Assembly (NCBI GenBank): GCA_036732005.1
Contig: DAINDF010000001.1
Span: 310,001-374,000 of the forward strand
Source: UBA1926 sp036732005
Lineage (GTDB): Bacteria > Planctomycetota > Phycisphaerae > Phycisphaerales > UBA1924
Length of the DNA: 64,000 nt
Direction: 5' to 3'
Every line of letters starts with the position of its first letter. Positions within the stretch are counted from its first letter, which is position 1. A program made the translations under genes and the position numbers. Under the pieces are notes generated by a model. The model saw nothing but the letters and a program-made list of their open reading frames with translations, was not told the origin of the DNA and did not search any database. Shown one piece after another: positions 9,041 to 18,517 of this stretch.

Positions 9041-10867
9041 TCACGCCTTCTTCGGGGCCTTGTCCGGGTCCCAGGTGCTCGCGACGAACAACTCCTCGAG
9101 CTGCTTGGCGTCCACCGGGCTCGGGGCGTCGCACATCACATCGGCCCCGGTCTGCGTCTTGGGGAACGCGATGACATCGCGGATGCTGTCCACGCCGGCG
9201 AGGTGCATGATGAGCCGGTCGAGCCCGAACGCGATCCCGCCGTGGGGCGGTGCGCCGAACGAGAGGGCCTCCAGCAGGAACGAGAACTTGGCCTTCGCCT
9301 CCTGCTCGCTCAGCCCGATCAGGTTGAACACCTTGCGCTGCAAATCCTGGCGGTGGATACGGATTGACCCGCCACCGATCTCCGAACCATTGACCACCAT
9401 GTCGTAACCCGCCGAGACCACGCTCTCGACCGCGTCGATGTCGGAGATGTCGGCGGCCATGAAGGCCTCGACCTGGTCGGGGTTGGGGGCGGTGAACGGG
9501 TGGTGCAGCGCGTAGAACCGCTTGGTCTCCTTGTCCCATTCGAACATCGGGAAGTCGATCACCCAGCAGAACGACCACGCGCCCTCGGGGATCATGTCCA
9601 GGTCGCGGGCGACCTTCTGACGCAACTCACCCAACGCCTTGGAAACGACCGCGTAACTGTCGGCGCCGAAGAAAACCTGGTCGCCCGGCTGCAGCCCGAG
9701 GCGGGCGACAAGCTCGCCGGCGATGGGCTCGATGAACTTGGCGACGCCCGTGTCGAGCCTGACGCCCCCGTCCGCCGCGACGCACTTGGCCGTCGGCACC
9801 CCGCCCGCGCCGAACTGCTTGACGAACTCGGAGTATCCGTCGGTGATCTTCCGGGTGAGCTTCTCCGCCCCGCCCGGAACGCGGATCGCCTTGACGACGC
9901 CCCGGGGCTGCTCGAGCGCGCCCCGGAAGACCTTGAAATCGGTCTTGGCGGCGAGGTCGGAGATGTCGACGAGTTCGAGGCCGTACCGGCGGTCGGGGCG
10001 GTCGCTGCCGTACCGGTCCATCGCCTCGCGGTAGGTGATTCGTTCGAGGGGGGGGATGTCGACGCCCAGGATCTCCTTCCAGAGCGACCTCGCGAAGGCC
10101 TCCATGGTCTCGAGCACGGACTCGCGGTCGACGAAGGACATCTCGAGATCGATCTGGGTGAAGTCGGGCTGGCGGTCGGCACGAAGGTCCTCGTCGCGGA
10201 AGCACCGCACGATCTGCATGTAGCGATCGAACCCGGAGACCATGAGGATCTGCTTGAAGAGCTGAGGGCTCTGCGGCAGGGCGTACCAGGATCCCGGCTG
10301 CAGCCGGCTCGGGACGATGAAGTCACGGGCCCCCTCCGGCGTGCTCTTGGTGAGCATCGGGGTCTCGACCTCGAGGAACCCCTGCCCGTCGAAGAACCTA
10401 CGCGTGAACTGCGCGACGCGGTGACGCACCATCAGCACGCGCTGCATCGCGGGCCGGCGCAGGTCCATGTAGCGGTATCGGAGTCTCAGCTCCTCGTTGG
10501 GCAGCGGGCCCTTGTCGTCCGGAAGGAACGGAGGGTTGGCGGTCTTCGAAAGCACCTCCAGCGACTCGACGACGACCTCGACTTTCCCGGTGGCGAGCTT
10601 GGGGTTCGGGCCGCCGTCGCGGATGCGGACCTTGCCCCGCACGGCCAGGCAGTCCTCGTTGCGCAGCTTGTCCGCCTGGTCCAGCAGTTCCTGGCTCGCG
10701 TCCTCCCGGTCGAAGACCACCTGGGTGAGGCCGTAGCGGTCGCGCAGGTCCACGAAGATCAGGCCGGTGCCGTGATCCCGGTAGGAGTTCACCCATCCGT
10801 TGAGGGTGACGGTCTGGCCAACATGCTGCTCGCGCAGCTCGCCGCAGTTGTGGGTTCTCTTGAGCAT
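9041..10867 (-). CDS. aspS: Aspartate--tRNA ligase, bacterial type
   Basis: This 608-residue class II synthetase charges tRNA-Asp in the cytoplasm. The order is: N-terminal OB-fold anticodon-binding domain (VTLNGWVNSYRDHGTGLIFVD); motif 2 (RCFRDEDLRADRQPDFTQID); the bacterial GAD insertion (about residues 290-420); and motif 3 near the C-terminus (GGIAFGLDRLIMHLAG). Length is normal for bacterial AspRS (about 590). Whether it is discriminating or also charges tRNA-Asn depends on gatCAB/asnS elsewhere. The ATG is preceded by GGTTTGC rather than a strong Shine-Dalgarno. Confidence 0.97.
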   Translation of the reverse strand: MLKRTHNCGELREQHVGQTVTLNGWVNSYRDHGTGLIFVDLRDRYGLTQVVFDREDASQELLDQADKLRNEDCLAVRGKVRIRDGGPNPKLATGKVEVVVESLEVLSKTANPPFLPDDKGPLPNEELRLRYRYMDLRRPAMQRVLMVRHRVAQFTRRFFDGQGFLEVETPMLTKSTPEGARDFIVPSRLQPGSWYALPQSPQLFKQILMVSGFDRYMQIVRCFRDEDLRADRQPDFTQIDLEMSFVDRESVLETMEAFARSLWKEILGVDIPPLERITYREAMDRYGSDRPDRRYGLELVDISDLAAKTDFKVFRGALEQPRGVVKAIRVPGGAEKLTRKITDGYSEFVKQFGAGGVPTAKCVAADGGVRLDTGVAKFIEPIAGELVARLGLQPGDQVFFGADSYAVVSKALGELRQKVARDLDMIPEGAWSFCWVIDFPMFEWDKETKRFYALHHPFTAPNPDQVEAFMAADISDIDAVESVVSAGYDMVVNGSEIGGGSIRIHRQDLQRKVFNLIGLSEQEAKAKFSFLLEALSFGAPPHGGIAFGLDRLIMHLAGVDSIRDVIAFPKTQTGADVMCDAPSPVDAKQLEELFVASTWDPDKAPKKA

Positions 10868-11029
10868 CGCAAACCTCTGGAGTGCCGATCGCCGCCGCCC
10901 GGTTGGCCGATACCCGGCCCGGATCGGGCGAAGACTCTAGCGCATCGGCCGGGGTGCATCCGTTCTTGAATACCGCCCGGGCCGCCGCAGTCAGCAAGGA
11001 GGACCCCGGAGAACGCGGTACGATCGCCC

Positions 11030-12244
11030 GTGCCCCCACACCCGAGCGATCCGGAGACCGCCGAGTTCATCGTCGAGATGTCGCGGGCCCTCGCCGCCCA
11101 CGGGACGCCGGCCCACCGCCTCGAACAGGCGATGTCGGTGTGCGCCGCCCGCCTCGGGGTCCACGCGGAGTTCTTCGCCACCCCCACCGCCGTCTTCGCC
11201 TCCATCGGGGAGGGACAGCACAATGTCACCCGCCTCGTCCGCGTCGAGTCCGCCGAGGTCAACCTCGACCGCCTCACCCGGCTTGACGCGGTCCTCCAAC
11301 GCGTCTCCGCCGGTCAGATCGACGCCGCCCAAGGACGCATCGAGACCGCCGCGGCCCTCGCCTCCCCGCACCGCTGGCCCGTGACGCTCCGGGTCCTCGC
11401 GACCGGGGTCGCCGCCGCCACCGCGGCCCGCTTCTTCGGGGGTGGATGGCGTGAACTGGCGCTGGCCACTCTCGCCGGCGTGGCGGTCGGGCTGCTCGCA
11501 CTGGTCGCCGCGAGAGTGCGCCGCCTGGTCCGCGTCATCGACTTCGCCGCGGGCGGTCTTGTCGCCGTCGTCGCCGGGCTGCTCGCCCCCCTGCTCGGCG
11601 GCGCCGACGCCGACACCGTCGTGATCTCCGGGCTCATCGCCCTGATCCCGGGCCTCTCTCTCACCATCGCCGTCAGCGAGATCGCCACCCGCAACATCGT
11701 CGCCGGCTCGGCCCGCCTGATCGCCGCCGCGGCGACCCTCGCGACCATCGCCTTCGGCGTCGCGGCCGGGGACGCCGTCGCCTCCGCCATCCTGCCCTCC
11801 CTCCCGGTGGACCCCGCGACACTCCCCGCGTGGACCGAGTGGATCGCCCTCGCCCTCGCCCCGGCCGCCCTCCTGATCCTCTTCAACGCCGCCCCGAGCG
11901 ACCTCCCCGCCGTCGCGGCGGTCTCCGTCTGCGGGTTCCTCGCCGCCCGGTACGCGGGTGAGCACACCGGAACCCAGCTCGGCGTGGGGATCGGGGCGAT
12001 CGTCGTCGGCGTGCTCGCCAACCTCAGGGCCATCCGCGCCAACAAGCCCGCGGGCGTCTGCGCCCTCCCGGGCATCATGCTGCTCGTGCCGGGGGCGATC
12101 GGATTCCGTTCGCTCTCGGCCTTCCTCGATCAGCAGGCGGTCCAGGGCCTGCAGGCCGCGGTGCTGGCCGTCGTCATCGCGCTCTCGCTCGCTACGGGGT
12201 TGCTCCTGGCCAATGTCCTGCTCCCGCCGAACCGCGCTATCTGA
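11030..12244 (+). CDS. Threonine/serine exporter family membrane protein (ThrE type)
   Basis: The protein has 404 residues from a GTG start. The N-terminal ~110 soluble residues (FIVEMSRALAAHGTPAHRLE, VFASIG) match the ThrE N-terminal hydrolase-like domain. About ten hydrophobic helices follow, with the duplicated motifs LIPGLSLTIAVSEIATRN and LPGIMLLVPGAIGFRS. ThrE exports Thr/Ser by proton antiport in Corynebacterium; here the substrate is inferred from family only. It diverges from aspS with about 160 bases between them. Confidence 0.9.
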   Translation: MPPHPSDPETAEFIVEMSRALAAHGTPAHRLEQAMSVCAARLGVHAEFFATPTAVFASIGEGQHNVTRLVRVESAEVNLDRLTRLDAVLQRVSAGQIDAAQGRIETAAALASPHRWPVTLRVLATGVAAATAARFFGGGWRELALATLAGVAVGLLALVAARVRRLVRVIDFAAGGLVAVVAGLLAPLLGGADADTVVISGLIALIPGLSLTIAVSEIATRNIVAGSARLIAAAATLATIAFGVAAGDAVASAILPSLPVDPATLPAWTEWIALALAPAALLILFNAAPSDLPAVAAVSVCGFLAARYAGEHTGTQLGVGIGAIVVGVLANLRAIRANKPAGVCALPGIMLLVPGAIGFRSLSAFLDQQAVQGLQAAVLAVVIALSLATGLLLANVLLPPNRAI

Positions 12245-12247
12245 TCC

Positions 12248-13612
12248 TCACACACGCACGAACAGCTGCCGCCGGTACATCCACCAGCACACCCACCACC
12301 AGCCCGCGAGCCAGGTCAGCACGAAGGCCCACCCCCCCACCGCGGCCGACCCCGTCCATTGCGTCACCCACGCGATGAACCCCCCGGCGAGCGAGTCGGT
12401 CTGCCCCTCACCGCCCGGGTGCGAGATGAGCCACTTGCTGAAGATCGTCTTGAACGAGAGCTCCGCCCCTACATACAGCACGATCGCGTTGAGCCCCCAG
12501 ACCCGCAGCACGAGCGCCGTGGTGAGTTTCCACGCGTCGATGACCAGGTAGAACGCGACGAGCAGCAGCACCCCCGTCCCCGCGCTGAGCAGGCAGTACG
12601 CCGGGCTGAAGAACCACTTGCTGAACGGCACAGTGAACTGACCGAGCAGCCCCCCACCCGCCGGGTCATAGCCCCACTGCAGCGCATACGCCGCCCCCGT
12701 CAACGCCGCGCCAAACCCCAGCACCGAGCACACCCTGGCCCACGCCCGCCCGGGCCCCGTGAGCATCTCGGTGGCCCACCCCCCCAGCACCGCGATCGCG
12801 GCGCAGGGAAGGAACTGCTGCGACATGCCCAGCCACCCGCCGACCCACCGTGTCCAGCCCGGCTCGAGATGCTCGAGGTTGAGCACGCGTTTGATCGCGT
12901 CAAAATGCTCCCATGTACCGGCGCCGACCGGCGCGCCGGTAGGGCCCCGGGCCGCGACGAGCCCGCTGACCCAGTCCCAGGAAACCAGCGTCATCAAGCC
13001 CCACTTGCCGAGCAGAACGGCGATGACGAACCCGACCTGGGCCCATCGCGGCATCAGGAAGACGCCGAGCGCGACGAGATACCCCACGCCGATGAGTTGA
13101 AGGATGTTCCACTTCAGCAGATCGGTCCACGCGAGCGGGGTTGACGAGGCCCCCGACGCGACCGTGAGCATGACCCCGAGCAGGTAGAGCACGAGCGCCC
13201 GGCGAAGCCCCGCGAGCATCACGCCCCCCCACCGCTTGCCCTTGCCGCGCCCCGATCGGACCGAGAGCGGGATCGCGCAGCCCATGATGAACAAGAACCA
13301 GGGAAAGACCAGGTCGGTGAAGGTCGCCCCCTGAGCGGGCTCGTTCCACTCGACATGGAAGAACTGCGGGTGGAAGACCGACCGGTCCCAGGTCATATTG
13401 ACGAACAGCATCGCGGCGATGTCGAACCCGCGGAACGCGTCAAGCGAGAGCAGCCGCCGCTTGGGGGAGGGGCCCGCCGGAGTCGTGGCCTCGGGCAGCG
13501 ACGCCGGTGGCGCGGCCCCCTCGGCCGAACCGGCCTCGACGGCCGGGCCGCGCCCCGCGTCCGGAGGGACAGGGGGAGGCTCGATCACCGGGCTGTCATC
13601 ACGCTCGCTCAT
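12248..13612 (-). CDS. DUF5009 / heparan-alpha-glucosaminide N-acetyltransferase-like membrane protein
   Basis: The 454-residue protein has a Pro/Ala-rich cytoplasmic N-terminus (~60 residues) and then 10-11 hydrophobic helices. The signature RLLSLDAFRGFDIAAMLFVN near residue 60 and FPWFLFIMGCAIPLS are typical of the DUF5009/HGSNAT-like acyltransferase group. That group transfers acetyl groups across membranes to amino-sugar acceptors in the animal enzyme; bacterial roles are mostly untested. It is divergent from an alpha-mannosidase gene (70-base gap), which would fit a glycan-processing role, but the link is weak. Confidence 0.82.
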   Translation of the reverse strand: MSERDDSPVIEPPPVPPDAGRGPAVEAGSAEGAAPPASLPEATTPAGPSPKRRLLSLDAFRGFDIAAMLFVNMTWDRSVFHPQFFHVEWNEPAQGATFTDLVFPWFLFIMGCAIPLSVRSGRGKGKRWGGVMLAGLRRALVLYLLGVMLTVASGASSTPLAWTDLLKWNILQLIGVGYLVALGVFLMPRWAQVGFVIAVLLGKWGLMTLVSWDWVSGLVAARGPTGAPVGAGTWEHFDAIKRVLNLEHLEPGWTRWVGGWLGMSQQFLPCAAIAVLGGWATEMLTGPGRAWARVCSVLGFGAALTGAAYALQWGYDPAGGGLLGQFTVPFSKWFFSPAYCLLSAGTGVLLLVAFYLVIDAWKLTTALVLRVWGLNAIVLYVGAELSFKTIFSKWLISHPGGEGQTDSLAGGFIAWVTQWTGSAAVGGWAFVLTWLAGWWWVCWWMYRRQLFVRV

Positions 13613-13682
13613 GCGGGCCTCCTTTGCACCAGGCCACGAGCGTACCGCGCCAACCGCCGAACCCGCCCGCTACGCTGCGCCC

Positions 13683-16600
13683 ATGCCCGAACCGAGCCGA
13701 GGCCCGCGCCACGAGATCGAGATACTCCGGGGGAGGTTCTCCCGCTTCCTGACCACCGTGCTCGAGCCCGCGGTCTGGGGCGAACCCAGCCCTCTCGAAA
13801 TCGCCGCCTGGCAGACAGCCGCCCGCGTCCCGTTCGACATCGCCTCGGCCTCGCCGTTCCAACCGGTCAAACTCGGGTGGCGATGGGGCCCGGCATGGAG
13901 CACCTGCTGGTTCCGCCTGCGGGGCGTCTACCCGGATCACCGGGGTCGACCGCTCGACCTTCGTTTCAGCACGCGCACGGAGTGCACCGTCTGGATCGAC
14001 GGGCTTCCCGGTCGCGGCCTCGACAACAACCGCGATTCGGTCGAACTCCCCCCCAAGCCCGCCGGCACGCCGATCGAGGTCTACATCGAGGCGGCCTGCA
14101 ACCACCCATTCGGCATCTCCACCTTCGACTGGGACATCTCCGACACCCACGACCGCTGGCGCTCGGCCGACCCAGGGCACCTCGTGCTCGCCTGCCTCGC
14201 CGCACGGAACGAGCCCGTTCGCAGGCTGGTCACGGTCTACCGGTTCGCGGCACGCCTGCTGGACGAACTCGACCCCGCCTCGCCCGAGGCCCGCACGCTG
14301 TTCGACGCGCTCGCCGAGGCAACCCGGGCCGTCGACGATCGCGCCGTCGAACGCACCGCCGACGCCGCCCGCGCGATCCTTGAGCGGGCCCTTCACACAC
14401 ACGAGGCCCCCAACGCCCGGGGCATCGCCGTCGGGCACGCCCACATCGACACGGCCTGGCTGTGGCCCCTGGAGGAGACACGCCGCAAGATCGTCCGATC
14501 CTGGACCAATGCCCTCGAGGTGATGGACCGCCACCCCGGCGCTTCGTTCATCTGCTCCCAGGCCCAGCAGTACGCCTGGCTCGAGCACGACGCCCCCGAG
14601 GTCTTCGACCGCCTCTCCCGACGCGTCGCCGAGGGACGCTTCACGCCGATGGGCGGCATGTGGGTCGAGCCGGACGCGAATGTCCCCTCCGCCGAGTCGC
14701 TCATCCGCCAGGTGCTCCACGCGGACCGATACTGGCGCTCCCGCTTCGGCGACAAGCGGGGAAGGCAGCACACGCTCTACCTCCCGGACACCTTCGGCTT
14801 CCCCGCATGCCTGCCCACGATCATGCGCGCCACGGGCCTTGACCTCTTCATCACCAACAAGCTCTCCTGGAACCAGGCGACCCCGTACGCGTTCACGAAT
14901 CACCGCTGGAGCGGGCTGGGCGGCGCCGAGGTGCTCGCCCACAACACCCCGAACCACGATTACAACTGCACCAACGCCCCGAAGGAACTGCGACGCACCC
15001 TCGCCAACCTCCGCCCCCACCCCGACGCCACGGCTGCCCCCCAGCCCTTCCTCCACCCCTACGGCTTCGGCGACGGCGGCGGCGGGCCAACACTCGAGCA
15101 GGCCGAGGCCGTGGACCTCGCGGCCTCTCACCCCGCGCTCCCCCCCCTTCGCCACGGCGTCCTCGGCGAGTTCCGCCAGGCCCTCCGCTCGCTCGACGAG
15201 ACCCTCCCGAGCGGCCTCCCACGCGTCGAGGGCGAGCAATACCTCGAACTCCACCGCGGCACACTCACCACACACGCCTGGCTCAAGGCGGCCAACCGCG
15301 AACTCGAGCTCTCGCTCCGCCTCGCGGAGGTGCTCGCGTTCGCCGGGCCGACGCCCCCCGACCCCACCCACGCGACCCGCACCGCCGCCCGACTCGACGC
15401 CGCCTGGAAACTCCTCCTGCTCCAGCAGTTCCACGACATCCTGCCCGGCTCATCGATCACCCGGGTATACGACCAGTGCCGGGGCCAACTGGCCGAAGTC
15501 CGCGGCGCGGCCCTGCAGACAATCGCTGCCTCACTCGCGGCATGGGCGGATTCCGCCGAGAAGGGCGAACCCCTCGCGGTGCTCAACCCGGCGTCCTCCA
15601 CGCGCTCGGGCGTCGTCGAGCACCGCGGGACGCTGCGATGGGCGGAGCGCGTCCCGGCCCTTGGTGTCGCGCCGCTCGAATCCGGGCCGACGCCCCACCC
15701 CGTCGAGATCTCGCCCGAGGGCGTGCTCCGCAACGGGCTGATCGAGGCACGCATCGACCGCTCAGGCCGCGTGGCGTCGCTGCGGCGGATCGGCGGGCCA
15801 GAACTCGCGGAGCAACCCCTCAACCGGCTCGTCCTCTACCGCGACATCCCCATGAACTGGGACGCGTGGGACCTCGACGCCTACACCGAGGAGGAACCGC
15901 TCTGGGCCAACGAGAGCCCCGCCGATTCCTGGCGCGTGCGGATCGACTCCCCGCTGCGCGCAGAGATCGAGGTCGTGCGCACGATCGGCGACGCCAGCAA
16001 GATCGCCCAGGTCTTCCGCCTCGACGCGGGCTCACCCCGCCTCGACATCGTGACCTGGTACCAGTGGAACGAGCGCCACCGCCTGCTCCGCGCCGAGATG
16101 TCGACAGGCATCCGCGCAGCCCGGGCGTCCTACGAAATCCAGGGCGGGTTCATCGAGCGGCCGACCACACGCGACACGATGTCCGAGCGGATGATGTTCG
16201 AAGTGTGCGCCCACCGCTGGATGGACCTCGGCGAGCCGGGCCGGGGCCTCGCCCTCCTCAACACGGGGCGCTTCGGGCACGGGTGCCACGGGGGACGGAT
16301 GCACCTCTCCCTGCTCCGAGCGCCCTCGCACCCCGACCCGACCGCCGGCCGCGACCAGGGCACGGTCACCTACAGCCTCCTGCCTCACGACGGCAACTGG
16401 CGGGCCGCCGAGGTCGACCGCGAGGCCGAGTCGCTCAACGCCCCGCTCCGCGTCATCGGCGCCGGCGGGCGGCGCTGGGCCCCCGTCGAGGTCACGGAAG
16501 CCCCGGGGCAACGCCTCGAGATCACCGCCCTCAAGCCGGCCGAGGATGATCCCGCCCGTCTCGTGCTCCGCCTGATCGAGACCCGTGGCGTGGGCGGGAC

Positions 16601-16754
16601 CCCCTTGGTGCGTTGGCGGCTCCCCGTCCGGCGTTTCACCCGGTGCGACGCCCTCGAAAGGCCGATCGACCCTGTTTGGGCGCACGCGGGCGACTCCGCC
16701 GAGATCGAGGTCGAGCCGCACGGGATCGTCACCCTCGTGGCCGAACGCGCCTGA
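13683..16754 (+). CDS. GH38 alpha-mannosidase
   Basis: The 1023-residue protein has no signal peptide and is therefore likely cytoplasmic. An N-terminal beta domain precedes the GH38 barrel with the zinc motif GHAHIDTAWLWPLEETRRK (His and Asp ligands). The nucleophile region is LYLPDTFGFPACLPTIM, and the late FHDILPGSSI is family-typical. Long beta-sandwich domains follow, as in bacterial and vacuolar class II mannosidases (about 1000 residues). It should remove alpha-linked mannose from the non-reducing end of imported oligosaccharides. The ATG at 13683 was chosen because the frame further upstream is antisense to the neighbouring gene. Its TGA abuts the stop of the next, convergent gene with no spacer. 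Confidence 0.93.
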   Translation: MPEPSRGPRHEIEILRGRFSRFLTTVLEPAVWGEPSPLEIAAWQTAARVPFDIASASPFQPVKLGWRWGPAWSTCWFRLRGVYPDHRGRPLDLRFSTRTECTVWIDGLPGRGLDNNRDSVELPPKPAGTPIEVYIEAACNHPFGISTFDWDISDTHDRWRSADPGHLVLACLAARNEPVRRLVTVYRFAARLLDELDPASPEARTLFDALAEATRAVDDRAVERTADAARAILERALHTHEAPNARGIAVGHAHIDTAWLWPLEETRRKIVRSWTNALEVMDRHPGASFICSQAQQYAWLEHDAPEVFDRLSRRVAEGRFTPMGGMWVEPDANVPSAESLIRQVLHADRYWRSRFGDKRGRQHTLYLPDTFGFPACLPTIMRATGLDLFITNKLSWNQATPYAFTNHRWSGLGGAEVLAHNTPNHDYNCTNAPKELRRTLANLRPHPDATAAPQPFLHPYGFGDGGGGPTLEQAEAVDLAASHPALPPLRHGVLGEFRQALRSLDETLPSGLPRVEGEQYLELHRGTLTTHAWLKAANRELELSLRLAEVLAFAGPTPPDPTHATRTAARLDAAWKLLLLQQFHDILPGSSITRVYDQCRGQLAEVRGAALQTIAASLAAWADSAEKGEPLAVLNPASSTRSGVVEHRGTLRWAERVPALGVAPLESGPTPHPVEISPEGVLRNGLIEARIDRSGRVASLRRIGGPELAEQPLNRLVLYRDIPMNWDAWDLDAYTEEEPLWANESPADSWRVRIDSPLRAEIEVVRTIGDASKIAQVFRLDAGSPRLDIVTWYQWNERHRLLRAEMSTGIRAARASYEIQGGFIERPTTRDTMSERMMFEVCAHRWMDLGEPGRGLALLNTGRFGHGCHGGRMHLSLLRAPSHPDPTAGRDQGTVTYSLLPHDGNWRAAEVDREAESLNAPLRVIGAGGRRWAPVEVTEAPGQRLEITALKPAEDDPARLVLRLIETRGVGGTPLVRWRLPVRRFTRCDALERPIDPVWAHAGDSAEIEVEPHGIVTLVAERA

Positions 16755-17594
16755 TCAGCCCGCATCCCCGAAAGTGGTCTCGTCGACCACCGGGAGCGGC
16801 TCCAGGCGAACCGCCGACCGGGGCGGCATCGGCACGGGCTGCACCTCCCCCGCCAGCAACGCCGCCACGAGCAGCGGCTGGCCCGGCACGCCCGCGGCGT
16901 CCAACTCGACCACGACATCCCGCACCGGTCCGCCCTGCCCGAAGTCGAACTGCCGATAGACCTGGCGCGGGCGGTCGACCTCGAACGGGCCCTCAACGCC
17001 GTCGCCCAGAAGGGCGGCAATGGCAGCGATCACCCGCCCATCGGGCAACCCTGGGCCGGGCGCGATCAGCGTCGCCGCGACCGACCCGGCGAACAACGGA
17101 ATGCCAGGGGTGGGCAGGTACAGATCCGCCACAACCCCTGCAGCGGCCAGCCCCGCCGCGAGATCGCCGGGGTGACCGACCCGGACCTCCTCGGCTGCAA
17201 CTACCCACTCGAGCACCCAGGCGGGGGGCAGGCGGGCCTCAAGGGCCTCGGCGGCATCCGTGAGCAACGCCTTGACCCCCGCCGGAATCGGGTGCCCCCC
17301 CCAGATCCGGAGGATCGCCTCGCCCGCTTCCGAGATCAAGATCTCCGCCCGGTCCAGCGCGAGCGGCACCTCGTCGGCGTCGACCAACTCCAGGTCGCCG
17401 AGGGCGTGGGTGACCGCGTGCAGGGTGATCATCGCCGGGACGGCCTCGCGGAACCGCCCCAGATCACCGGTTGTGGGGAGAGCCACGGCCTGGCGGGCAA
17501 ACTCGGTGCACCGGGCCAGTAGGCCGGCCCAGGAGAGCGTCGGATCGGGGTTTGGCACGGGTGGATTGTGCGCCGCCGGGCCCCGGGCATCCAC
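16755..17594 (-). CDS. Hypothetical protein
   Basis: The 279-residue protein is not recognised. The N-terminal half is helical (LLARCTEFARQAVALP, AMITLHAVTHALGDLELVD). The C-terminal half is strand-rich with conserved-looking RQVYRQFDFGQGG. It has no signal peptide, membrane span or catalytic motif that I can name. A GTG at 17558 (VPNPDPTLSW) may be the true start, giving 267 residues. The gene converges on the alpha-mannosidase with zero intergenic bases. GC-biased third positions and lack of a better frame on the other strand support its being coding. Confidence 0.6.
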   Translation of the reverse strand: MDARGPAAHNPPVPNPDPTLSWAGLLARCTEFARQAVALPTTGDLGRFREAVPAMITLHAVTHALGDLELVDADEVPLALDRAEILISEAGEAILRIWGGHPIPAGVKALLTDAAEALEARLPPAWVLEWVVAAEEVRVGHPGDLAAGLAAAGVVADLYLPTPGIPLFAGSVAATLIAPGPGLPDGRVIAAIAALLGDGVEGPFEVDRPRQVYRQFDFGQGGPVRDVVVELDAAGVPGQPLLVAALLAGEVQPVPMPPRSAVRLEPLPVVDETTFGDAG

Positions 17595-17656
17595 TCACGG
17601 CAGTCACGAGATTTTTCTTGAGAGCCGCGTGACCGGACAACCGGGCCTTCGCTTTT

Positions 17657-17816
17657 GAGGTCGGAGAGAGGAACCACAGCCCGGGGGGTCATTGACCCCA
17701 GCCCGGTTGGCCCTGCCGCGACCTGAACCCCCCAGCAACGGGTTGCGGATCACGGGTGCCGACCACCGACCCCCGGGGAACCCCAGGCCGGACAGCAAAC
17801 GCTGTTCGGCCTTTTT
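17657..17816 (+). ncRNA. Candidate structured leader RNA or small RNA of unknown class
   Basis: About 130 bases that fold into a plausible three-way junction sit just upstream of a perfect terminator, and the flavin reductase-like gene starts 41 bases later. Closing stem: GGTCGG (17659-17664) with CCGACC (17759-17764). First hairpin: nested CCGGG/CCCGG and GGGTC/GACCC around ATT (17690-17706). Second hairpin: CCGC/GCGG with ACC/GGT (17716-17748). Competing pairings also exist: AGGTCG with CGACCT at 17719, and GGGGGTC with GACCCCC at 17768. Alternative pairing plus a terminator is what an attenuator or riboswitch would show. It does not contain the conserved cores of FMN, TPP, cobalamin or glycine riboswitches that I know. 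The boundaries are guesses. Confidence 0.35.
17785..17816 (+). terminator. Rho-independent terminator before the flavin reductase-like gene
   Basis: The 12-bp stem AGGCCGGACAGC / GCTGTTCGGCCT (one G-T pair) has an AAAC tetraloop and runs into TTTTTCTT. It ends 41 bases before an ATG on the same strand, so it either ends an RNA starting in the 17.6 kb region or attenuates the gene behind it. Confidence 0.8.
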
Positions 17817-17857
17817 CTTGCCCGCCGCGGGAGGACTGCCGGCGGCTACCGTCGGGG

Positions 17858-18496
17858 ATGGAACTGACACCCGAGGATCTGGGGATCGCCGAGCGGTACA
17901 AACTGCTGATCGGGCTGGTGACGCCGCGGCCAATCGCGCTGGTCTCGACGGTCTCGACCACCGGGGTGACGAACCTCGCGCCCTTCTCGTTCTTCACGGC
18001 GATCGGGTCGAACCCGATGATGCTGATGTTCTGCCCGGCGAACAACCCGGACGGGACGGAGAAGGACACGCTGCGGAACGCCAAGCCCGTGTCGGAGGGG
18101 GGCACCGGGGAGTTCGTGGTGAATGTCTCGACGCACGCGCTCGCGCGGCAGGTGGCCGGGGCTGGGGAGGCGCTGCCGTTCGGCGAGAGCGAGTTCGATC
18201 TCGTGGGGGTGTCGGCGGGGCCGTCGCAGCGCGTGCGCGCGCCTCGGGTCGCCGAGTCGCCGGTTTCGTTCGAGTGCGAGACGACGCAGGTGATCCGGAC
18301 AAACCCGGGTCAGGCCGGGGGCGGGAACATCGTGATCGGGCGGGTGCTCGCGGTGTTCGTGCGGGACGGGCTGATGAACGAGCGTTTCCACACGGACCTG
18401 GACGCGTTGGACGCGATCGGGCGGATGGGCGGGCTCTCCTACTGCCGGACTCGGGACCGGTTCGAGATGCCGATGGGGCGTGCGGCGCTCGGGTGA
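17858..18496 (+). CDS. Flavin reductase-like FMN-binding protein
   Basis: The 212-residue protein starts at MELTPEDLGIAERYKLLIGL. Early residues LVTPRPIALVSTVSTTGVTNLAPFSFFTAI form the FMN-binding split-barrel pattern of the flavin reductase-like domain, with the SFF and NPP-like (GSNPMMLMF) positions. Such proteins reduce free flavin or, in the oxygenase-associated group, supply reduced FMN; many have no known partner. The start was chosen because upstream residues would come from the terminator hairpin; GGGAGGACTGCC lies before it. The preceding structured leader suggests transcript-level control. Confidence 0.85.
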   Translation: MELTPEDLGIAERYKLLIGLVTPRPIALVSTVSTTGVTNLAPFSFFTAIGSNPMMLMFCPANNPDGTEKDTLRNAKPVSEGGTGEFVVNVSTHALARQVAGAGEALPFGESEFDLVGVSAGPSQRVRAPRVAESPVSFECETTQVIRTNPGQAGGGNIVIGRVLAVFVRDGLMNERFHTDLDALDAIGRMGGLSYCRTRDRFEMPMGRAALG

Positions 18497-18517
18497 ATGG
18501 CACGCCGGGGCCCGGGG

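Noticed and set aside
17640..17790. Resemblance of AGCAAC ... GGGTGCC to a SAM-I riboswitch core
   Set aside because: The P2 helix, kink-turn and P3 arrangement of SAM-I cannot be drawn, and the downstream gene has no tie to methionine or SAM metabolism. Kept only as a test to run.
17600..17858. FMN riboswitch, SRP RNA, tmRNA or RNase P RNA in the gap before the flavin reductase-like gene
   Set aside because: None of their conserved sequence blocks could be found on either strand.
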